Origin: Mariprofundus sp.
GTDB lineage: Bacteria > Pseudomonadota > Zetaproteobacteria > Mariprofundales > Mariprofundaceae
Direction: 5' to 3'
DNA length: 18,548 bases
Assembly (NCBI GenBank): GCA_015485035.1
Contig: WFUI01000043.1
Coordinates: forward strand, 1-18,548
Below the pieces are notes generated by a model that worked only from the letters and a program-made list of their open reading frames with translations, made no database searches and had not been told where the DNA came from. Shown one piece after another: positions 12,994 to 18,548 of the stretch (its first letter is position 1; each line of letters begins with the position of its first letter). Both the position numbers and the translations under genes were made by a program.

Positions 12994-14937
12994 TTGAACA
13001 GGAAATATTTAATCGGGTTGGCGGCAGCAATGCTTGCCATGCCTTCTATCACACTGGCCCAGACTCAGGATCTGGGTGAAATGAATGTCACATCGAGCCG
13101 GGTAGAAACACCGTCGGCGACATCATCTAAACCGGTAACAGTCATCGACCGGAAAACCATTGAAGAATCACATGCCGGTAATATTGTCGATCTGCTTAAG
13201 GGGCAGGCCAATATTGTAGTGCGCGATACCACCGGTATCGGGGCAAAATCACAGGTGGATCTGGGCGGCTTTGGTGAATCTTCTGCGGCCAATAATGTGG
13301 TGCTGATTGATGGGCGCAGAGTCAATAATCCGGATCTGTCCGGCACCGACTGGGCCCAGATTCCACTCGATCAGATTGAACGCATTGAAATCGTGCATGG
13401 TGACAGCTCTGTGTTGTACGGTAACGGTGCAGTCGGTGGCGTAATCAATATTATCACCAAAATCCCGGCTTCCGGCGGCAGTATCAATCTGGCCGGTGGC
13501 AGTTTTGGCGAATTCACCGGGGCCGGGCGCATTGGTGCCGATGCCGGGAAAACACGTCTGGAAGCCAATTTTTCCGGTCTGAGCACCAATGGCTACCGCG
13601 ACAATAATTTCTTTGACCGCTTTGATGGCGGCGCACGCGCTGAAGCCGATCTGAGCAACAGCCTGAGTTTTCATGTCGCAGGCAATCATCATCGGGATCG
13701 GGCCGGTTTGCCCGGCGCTCTGAGTCGGACGCAGGTAGCTGCCAACCGCAAACAGGCAAAAAACCCGCAAGATTTCAGCCGCACCAATGACAGTTTTGTT
13801 GATGGTGGCTTCAACTGGCTGTCCGGCTTTGGCCTTGAGGCTGATCTGGATGGCGGCTTCCGCCGCAGGGATGTGCACTCCGAGTTTATCAGCTTTGCAT
13901 CGGTCAGTGACTTTGTGCAGCGCAACCTGTCACTGCGGCCCAAACTTTCATACACAACAGGTAAAACGATTATTACCCGAATGATTGCCGGTGCCGATAT
14001 CGATCGGGGCAACGGTTCGTTTAATTTTGGCGGTTTTGTGGGTAATACCGAGTTTGATCACAAACGCGATGGCTATTACGGCAAGGTCAATGTCGGAGCT
14101 GCCGACCAGAGTTGGAGCATCAATGGCGGTGTCCGCAATGAACGTATTCGGGATCAGTTCATCAAGGGGACGCTTAGTTCCATCACCAACCGGGCAACTG
14201 CCTGGGATGCAGGCGCTTCCGTCGCTTTATTCGATCATTTGCGTTTGCGATTGAACACATCCCGTTCCATACGGTTTCCGTTATTGGATGAGCGATTCAG
14301 CTTCTTTTCCGGTGCCGTGGATACCAAGTTACAAACACAGACCGGACGCCATTATAGCGCCAGCCTTCGTTATGACCTGAAACCTGCCTGGGTTGAACTC
14401 AGCGCCAGCCGCGCCGATCTGACACAGGAAATTTATTATAATCCGATTGGCGGCGCTTTCGGCTTTGGCGCCAATGAGAATTATACCGACAAGACCCGTC
14501 ACGATGTAATTATATTCAGCGCACACTGGAAGGCGCACGACCTGTTGCAATTGTCCGGTAATTACACCTTTAGCAAGGCGACTTTCCGGGGCGGGCTGTC
14601 AAACGGCAAATCAATTCCGGCAGTAGCGCGTAATCGGGTTGGAGCGGACTGGAAAGCCGACTGGATGAAGGGACTATCCAGTAACATTCACCTGACTTAT
14701 GTCGGTTCTTCGTTTCTGATCAGCGATCAGGCCAATGTTCGCACGCGCCTGCCGTCATATCTGACCGCAGATGCAGTGATCAATTATCACTGGCATGATA
14801 TCGGGATGTTCGCTCGCGTAGATAATCTGACCAACAGAAAATACAGCAACTATGGTGTGTTTTCTGCTTTCAGCGGTGATGCTTTTTACCCAGCACCTAC
14901 GGTGACATTCCGTGCCGGCGCGAGTTATTCCTTCTAG
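12994..14937 (+). CDS. btuB: TonB-dependent outer-membrane cobalamin receptor, BtuB-like
   Basis: A 647-residue outer-membrane beta-barrel receptor. It has a signal peptide (NRKYLIGLAAAMLAMPSITLA, then QTQ), a TonB-box-like LGEMNVTSSRVETP, and a plug domain with VIDRKTIEESHAGNIVDLLK, NNVVLIDGRRVNNPDLSGTD, IERIEIVHGDSSVLYGNGA and VGGVINIIT. A barrel follows, ending in aromatic FRAGASYSF, the usual C-terminal assembly signal. The start is taken as the TTG at 12994: GGAGGA lies just upstream (12985-12990) and the signal peptide then begins at once. An ATG at 12970 is in frame but has no ribosome-binding site and would place that GGAGGA inside the gene. Cobalamin as substrate is inferred from the riboswitch and the BtuFCD and adenosyltransferase genes downstream; sequence alone would also allow a siderophore receptor. 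Confidence 0.9.
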   Translation: MNRKYLIGLAAAMLAMPSITLAQTQDLGEMNVTSSRVETPSATSSKPVTVIDRKTIEESHAGNIVDLLKGQANIVVRDTTGIGAKSQVDLGGFGESSAANNVVLIDGRRVNNPDLSGTDWAQIPLDQIERIEIVHGDSSVLYGNGAVGGVINIITKIPASGGSINLAGGSFGEFTGAGRIGADAGKTRLEANFSGLSTNGYRDNNFFDRFDGGARAEADLSNSLSFHVAGNHHRDRAGLPGALSRTQVAANRKQAKNPQDFSRTNDSFVDGGFNWLSGFGLEADLDGGFRRRDVHSEFISFASVSDFVQRNLSLRPKLSYTTGKTIITRMIAGADIDRGNGSFNFGGFVGNTEFDHKRDGYYGKVNVGAADQSWSINGGVRNERIRDQFIKGTLSSITNRATAWDAGASVALFDHLRLRLNTSRSIRFPLLDERFSFFSGAVDTKLQTQTGRHYSASLRYDLKPAWVELSASRADLTQEIYYNPIGGAFGFGANENYTDKTRHDVIIFSAHWKAHDLLQLSGNYTFSKATFRGGLSNGKSIPAVARNRVGADWKADWMKGLSSNIHLTYVGSSFLISDQANVRTRLPSYLTADAVINYHWHDIGMFARVDNLTNRKYSNYGVFSAFSGDAFYPAPTVTFRAGASYSF

Positions 14938-15631
14938 ACTGATCAGGTTCTGGCCGTGGCTGGTGGCAAGTGCTGCCATCCACGGCCTGATACTGGTTTT
15001 CTGGCTGGATCTGAAATTACCGGCCACGGTCTCAAACCAGGCAGGAGATGTTGCGATTGAATTGACCAGCATTGAACTGCAACCCGGTAAGAAGATCGCA
15101 ATGGATCCGGCTTCCACGCGTTCACCAAAGAAAAAACATATGCACGATACGGCAGATAACAGCTCTGCCGGCCGCCAGATATTTACCATGTCATCGGATA
15201 GTCCGGCTTCGGAAACCTCGAAGAAGATTGTATCCGTACCATCGAACAGCATTGAAGAAAAACCTCGTCCTATAGCATTGACCGAACAAGCGGATTCGTC
15301 CGTGCAGCAAATCACTGCAAAGCAAACATCAGTGCAGGATTCAGCTTCTCAGGTGGATGCAGTCGAAATGGATCGGATACGGGTGCTTGTGCGTAACCAT
15401 TTGGAAGCTTTCAAATATTATCCGGCCAGTGCAAGGCGGCGCGGCATCGAAGGTCATGTCGAGGTCGGGTTTACTCTGACACGCGGTGGTGCTGCCGATC
15501 AGGTTTCGGTGCTGCGGGGGTCCGGTTATGCAATGCTGGATCATGCTGCACTGGAAACAGTTCATCGAGCCCAGCCGTTCCCGGTTGAAAATGGAAAATA
15601 CCGATTCAGCCTGAGGTTCAAACGACTGTGA
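14912..15631 (+). CDS. tonB: TonB-family energy transducer
   Basis: A 239-residue TonB-like protein. It has one N-terminal membrane segment (about residues 13-32) with the S-x-x-I-H-G pattern (SAAIHGLILVFWL) that in TonB contacts ExbB-ExbD. A long polar linker follows, then a C-terminal TonB domain (about 150-239): YYPASARRRGIEGHVEVGFT, GSGYAMLDHAALETVHRAQP and FP. The linker is poor in the Glu-Pro/Lys-Pro repeats of classical TonB. The GTG start at 14912 overlaps the receptor gene by 26 bp; no later ATG or GTG leaves the membrane anchor intact, so the overlap is probably real. Its place between receptor and btuF suggests it is dedicated to this receptor. exbB and exbD are not in the window. 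Confidence 0.88.
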   Translation: MPARVIPSRLIRFWPWLVASAAIHGLILVFWLDLKLPATVSNQAGDVAIELTSIELQPGKKIAMDPASTRSPKKKHMHDTADNSSAGRQIFTMSSDSPASETSKKIVSVPSNSIEEKPRPIALTEQADSSVQQITAKQTSVQDSASQVDAVEMDRIRVLVRNHLEAFKYYPASARRRGIEGHVEVGFTLTRGGAADQVSVLRGSGYAMLDHAALETVHRAQPFPVENGKYRFSLRFKRL

Positions 15632-16419
15632 AAGCATTGCTCCTGTTGCTAACCATGTTTGCCTGCACGTCGGCCCATGCTTCCGGGCGCATACTGGCGC
15701 TTTCTCCCCATGCCTGTGAAATGCTATATGCCATTGGGGCTGCTGCTGAGGTGGTTGGTATCTCCGAATATTGCGACTACCCTGACAGTTTCAAAGAAAA
15801 ACCCGTGATTGCCAACTATTCGCGTTTGTTTGTGGAGGCAGCCATGCGGCTGAACCCCACCATGATTGTCGCGCCCAGTGCTGCTCTCAAGGGATTGTCG
15901 CAGATGGAACATCAGGGTAGCCAAATCATCATCTCCCATCCGGCAACATTGAACGATATTTTCGAGGACACTGAACGCATCGGTCAACTGGTCGGGCATG
16001 CCGCTCAGGCCCGCGAACTGGTGCTTAGCCTGAAACACAGACTGAAATCCATTCAGATGCATATTGGTAGCAGGAAACGTGTGTTTTTCGAAGTCTGGAG
16101 CGACCCCCTGATGACCGAAGCAGGGCGCAGCTTTATCACCGAGGTACTGGCTGCGGCCGGCGGTGATAATGTCTTTGCAGGCAACGATGTCGAAACCATG
16201 CGTCTGAATGTCGAAGCCGTGGTGCGTGCCGCACCCGAGGTGATTGTGATCCCATCCAGAAGCGGTAAAATCAATGATCGTGCAGATTTCTGGAAGCAGT
16301 GGTTGCCGAATGTGCGGGTGATTGCGGTCAATCCGGATCTTGTGAGCAGGCCGGGCCCACGTATTATCGATGGTATTGCCAGGTTGCAGCAGCAACTTCA
16401 ACAACACCAAACCCCGTGA
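15628..16419 (+). CDS. btuF: cobalamin ABC transporter substrate-binding protein BtuF
   Basis: A 263-residue periplasmic class III binding protein that takes corrinoid from the receptor and delivers it to BtuCD. It has a short signal peptide (MKALLLLLTMFACTSAHA, then SG). The N-lobe is strongly BtuF-like: RILALSPHACEMLYAIGAAA, then VVGISEYCDYPDSF and PTMIVAPSAALKG. SDPLMTEAGRSFITEVLAAA and GGDNVF in the second lobe are also typical of the family. The GTG start overlaps the tonB stop (GTGA), indicating translational coupling. Haem- and ferric-siderophore-binding relatives share the fold; the EYCDYP motif and context favour cobalamin. Confidence 0.92.
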   Translation: MKALLLLLTMFACTSAHASGRILALSPHACEMLYAIGAAAEVVGISEYCDYPDSFKEKPVIANYSRLFVEAAMRLNPTMIVAPSAALKGLSQMEHQGSQIIISHPATLNDIFEDTERIGQLVGHAAQARELVLSLKHRLKSIQMHIGSRKRVFFEVWSDPLMTEAGRSFITEVLAAAGGDNVFAGNDVETMRLNVEAVVRAAPEVIVIPSRSGKINDRADFWKQWLPNVRVIAVNPDLVSRPGPRIIDGIARLQQQLQQHQTP

Positions 16420-16424
16420 GTACG

Positions 16425-17354
16425 ATGGTAAAATGGGCTGTCGTCATTCTGGCACTGGCAATAACGCTGCTGCTGGCGCTCGGTACAGGTGAGCAATGGA
16501 TCAACCCGTTCAATGCCAGCGGGCAGGATGCGATGATACTTAACGAACTGAGATTGCCGCGTATACTGATTGCTTTTGCGGTTGGTGGCATGCTGGCGCT
16601 GGCAGGGGCATGGTTTCAGGTATTGCTGGGTAACCCGCTGGCCGAGCCTTATGTTCTCGGTGTGGCCGGTTCAGCGTCGGTCGGAGCGGTTTCTGCCCTG
16701 ATACTGATTCCGGAATCAGCTGCAGCAATGTCTGCCGGTGCATTTGCCGGTGCATGGATCGGTATTTCCATCATCATGGTTTTTACCCGGTTGGGACCGG
16801 GTCGAATGTTGCTGGCCGGCGTGGTGCTGGCAGCCTTCTGGTCCGCGCTGCTGGCATTGCTGCTCGCACTGTTGCCGAAATCTGGGCTGGGGCTGGCGTT
16901 TGCATGGATGATGGGCGATTTGTCCCATTCAGATATTCCTGTCCTGATACTGCTGGCAGGCTGGGTTGTTGCGCTATCCTGCGGCATGTTGCTCGCGCGT
17001 TCGCTGGATGCACTGCTTCTGGGTGAACGTCACGCCGAAGCGCTGGGTGTGGAAGTAAAAAGGCTACGCTGGCATCTGCTGCTGCTCGCATCGGCCGTTA
17101 CCGCGATCGCTGTCACGGCAGCCGGAACCATCGGCTTTGTCGGACTGGTGATTCCGCATTTGATGCGGCTTGTATTCGGTTCGCTGCACCGGGCTGTATT
17201 ACCGGCCTCGGCTATTGGCGGCGGGTTATTGCTGGTGCTGGCAGACACTGTGGCGCGCAGCATGATCGCGCCTGCCGAACTGCCGGTCGGTGTGCTCACC
17301 GCGATTATCGGCGTACCGGTGTTTCTGCTGCTGCTGATCCGGCGTGGCGCTTGA
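16425..17354 (+). CDS. btuC: cobalamin ABC transporter permease BtuC (FecCD family)
   Basis: A polytopic permease of about 309 residues of the FecCD/BtuC family, expected to have about ten membrane helices and to form the inner-membrane corrinoid channel with BtuD. Family landmarks are GEQWINPF, LRLPRILIAFAVGGMLALAG, NPLAEPYVLGVAGSASVGAV, GERHAEALGVEVKRLRW (the cytoplasmic coupling region that meets the ATPase), TAAGTIGFVGLVIPHLMRL and ELPVGVLTAIIGVPVFLLLL. The frame is open much further upstream through btuF. Realistic starts are the GTG at 16416, which overlaps the btuF stop as GTGA, or the ATG at 16425 used here. Confidence 0.93.
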   Translation: MVKWAVVILALAITLLLALGTGEQWINPFNASGQDAMILNELRLPRILIAFAVGGMLALAGAWFQVLLGNPLAEPYVLGVAGSASVGAVSALILIPESAAAMSAGAFAGAWIGISIIMVFTRLGPGRMLLAGVVLAAFWSALLALLLALLPKSGLGLAFAWMMGDLSHSDIPVLILLAGWVVALSCGMLLARSLDALLLGERHAEALGVEVKRLRWHLLLLASAVTAIAVTAAGTIGFVGLVIPHLMRLVFGSLHRAVLPASAIGGGLLLVLADTVARSMIAPAELPVGVLTAIIGVPVFLLLLIRRGA

Positions 17355-17356
17355 GT

Positions 17357-18085
17357 ATGCTGATGCAGATATCCGGCCTCGCTATCAAACGCGGCGAAAG
17401 AATTCTTATCTCAGATCTGGATTGCATTTTGCATGCCGGCGAAGTGGTCGTGGTTCTCGGCCCCAACGGGGCAGGCAAATCGAGCCTGTTACTGGCGCTG
17501 GCCGGGCTCATTCCATATTCAGGCTCGATGGCACTGCACGGTAAAAACCTGTCCGGCCTGAGTCGGGCGGAGCATGCCCGCCGGATTGCCTGGCAGGGGG
17601 AATTGCCACCCACGGAGTTCGGTTTGACGGTTGCTCAGCGTCTTGAACTGGCAGCTGAAGGGGCATCTGCAGATATTACTGAAGCAGCGGCTGCGATGGA
17701 TATTGCGGTATTATTAAAAAAACCTTTGGGAGAACTTTCCAGCGGTGAGCGGCAACGGGTAGAACTGGCTGCACTGATGCTGCGTGATACACCTGTCTGG
17801 CTGCTTGATGAACCCACTGCACACCTGGATTTAAAACATCAGGTTCAATGCCTGAAAATGTTCAGGCGACAGGCCAAACAGGGTCGGACGATCATCACTG
17901 TGTTGCATGATTTGCAACAGGCGGCAACCATTGCTGATCAGGTGATCATCATCGATGGTCATGGCGGCATTCAACATGGTAGTGCTGAGAAAATGCTTGA
18001 TATTGGCAGGCTGAGTGGGTTGTTTGATACGCCCCTGCTCAGACAGGGGAAGGCCATATTGCCGGATTATGGAGAGGTGGATTAA
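17357..18085 (+). CDS. btuD: cobalamin ABC transporter ATP-binding protein BtuD
   Basis: An ABC ATPase of about 242 residues that powers BtuC. Motifs (numbered from this start) are Walker A GPNGAGKSSLL (from 35), Q-loop Gln70 in IAWQGELPP, signature LSSGERQRVELAALML (from 127), Walker B VWLLDEPTAHLDL (from 137) and the switch His in VLHDLQQA. It is short, as is usual for BtuD. A TTG at 17351 overlaps the btuC stop (TTGA) and would add two residues; ATGs at 17357 and 17363 are also possible. The stop TAA shares one base with the cobO start. Confidence 0.92.
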   Translation: MLMQISGLAIKRGERILISDLDCILHAGEVVVVLGPNGAGKSSLLLALAGLIPYSGSMALHGKNLSGLSRAEHARRIAWQGELPPTEFGLTVAQRLELAAEGASADITEAAAAMDIAVLLKKPLGELSSGERQRVELAALMLRDTPVWLLDEPTAHLDLKHQVQCLKMFRRQAKQGRTIITVLHDLQQAATIADQVIIIDGHGGIQHGSAEKMLDIGRLSGLFDTPLLRQGKAILPDYGEVD

Positions 18086-18548
18086 TGAAGGCTCGGGATA
18101 AACGGCACGGTGTTGTACTGGTGCATACCGGCGAAGGCAAAGGTAAATCATCATCGGCGTTCGGAGTGACATTCCGTGCTGCCGGCTGGGGTATGAAGGT
18201 GTGCGTCATCCAGTTTATCAAGGGCCAGTGGAAAACAGGCGAAGAACGCGCTGCGCGAAAGTTCGACAATATCGAATGGCATGCGCTCGGCGACGGTTTT
18301 ACCTGGGACACCAAAAATCCCGAACAGGATATCAAAACCAGTCGTAAAATCTGGGATCTGTGCAAAGAGAAAGTGCGTTCAGAAGCATTCGATTTGTTGA
18401 TCTTCGATGAAATCAATTATTGCGCCTCCTACGGCTGGATTTCGGGAGAGGAGATCGCGGCTTTCATCCGCGACGAGAAACCCTCATGGATGCACCTGAT
18501 CCTGACCGGTCGCGATGCGCCGCAAGCAGTTATTGAAGCCGCCGATAC
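18085..18548 (+). CDS. cobO: cob(I)alamin adenosyltransferase, CobO/BtuR type, 5' part
   Basis: 154 codons are visible and the gene runs off the right edge. It is the CobA/CobO/BtuR corrinoid adenosyltransferase family, which transfers adenosyl from ATP to the cobalt of reduced corrinoids, making coenzyme B12. Visible features are MKARDKRHGVVLVHTGEGKG, whose P-loop HTGEGKGKSSSAFG is the family variant of GNGKGKT; VCVIQFIKGQWKTGEE; LLIFDEINYCASYGWI; and LILTGRDAPQAVIEAAD near the edge. GGAGAGG lies about eight bases upstream of the ATG, inside btuD, and the two genes overlap by one base. In this operon it probably converts imported corrinoid to the cofactor form. Whether it also serves de novo synthesis cannot be told from this window. 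Confidence 0.93.
   Translation, partial: MKARDKRHGVVLVHTGEGKGKSSSAFGVTFRAAGWGMKVCVIQFIKGQWKTGEERAARKFDNIEWHALGDGFTWDTKNPEQDIKTSRKIWDLCKEKVRSEAFDLLIFDEINYCASYGWISGEEIAAFIRDEKPSWMHLILTGRDAPQAVIEAAD

Noticed and set aside
12970..12996. The ATG at 12970 as the btuB start.
   Set aside because: No Shine-Dalgarno upstream, the strong GGAGGA would lie inside the gene, and the added residues MRGGRGGT spoil the signal peptide start.

Overview
The window looks like chromosomal sequence from a Gram-negative, probably proteobacterial, cell. Evidence is the Mla outer-membrane lipid system, an AsmA/YhdP-like protein, a TonB-dependent receptor with TonB, UbiD (ubiquinone synthesis) and CcdA. Base composition is near 50% G+C by eye and looks even. 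I see no insertion sequence, phage gene, CRISPR array, tRNA or rRNA. The genus cannot be fixed from this alone; a gamma- or zetaproteobacterium would fit.

Layout. At 1-149 (minus) is the N-terminus of acetyl-CoA synthetase (acs), divergent from cutA and ccdA (plus). gltX and ilvE lie on the minus strand (1498-3963) and converge with ccdA. From about 4065 to the right end everything is on the plus strand. First comes mlaF-mlaE-mlaD-mlaC, followed directly by a 1016-residue YhdP-like AsmA-family protein, which together suggest a lipid-transport operon. A structured 212-bp gap follows, then an RsbW-like anti-sigma kinase, a STAS anti-anti-sigma factor and ubiD, tightly packed and probably co-transcribed.

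The third block is a vitamin B12 uptake operon: a cobalamin riboswitch (12512-12840), a btuB-type receptor, its own tonB, btuF, btuC, btuD and the start of cobO/btuR (cob(I)alamin adenosyltransferase). The genes overlap or abut. The logic is outer-membrane capture, energy transfer, periplasmic binding, inner-membrane import and adenosylation, with the riboswitch expected to shut the set off when cobalamin is plentiful.

The most unusual thing is inside that riboswitch. Both halves of the conserved aptamer are present and P1 can form over 8 bp, but the conserved L4 loop is split by about 141 nt of extra sequence folding as five consecutive hairpins. The last of these is followed by a T-rich run and resembles an intrinsic terminator. 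I do not know of a described cobalamin riboswitch with a domain inserted at this point. Secondary points of interest are the partner-switch pair next to an mla cluster that lacks mlaB, and the likely Shine-Dalgarno-sequestering expression platform in front of a TTG start for btuB.
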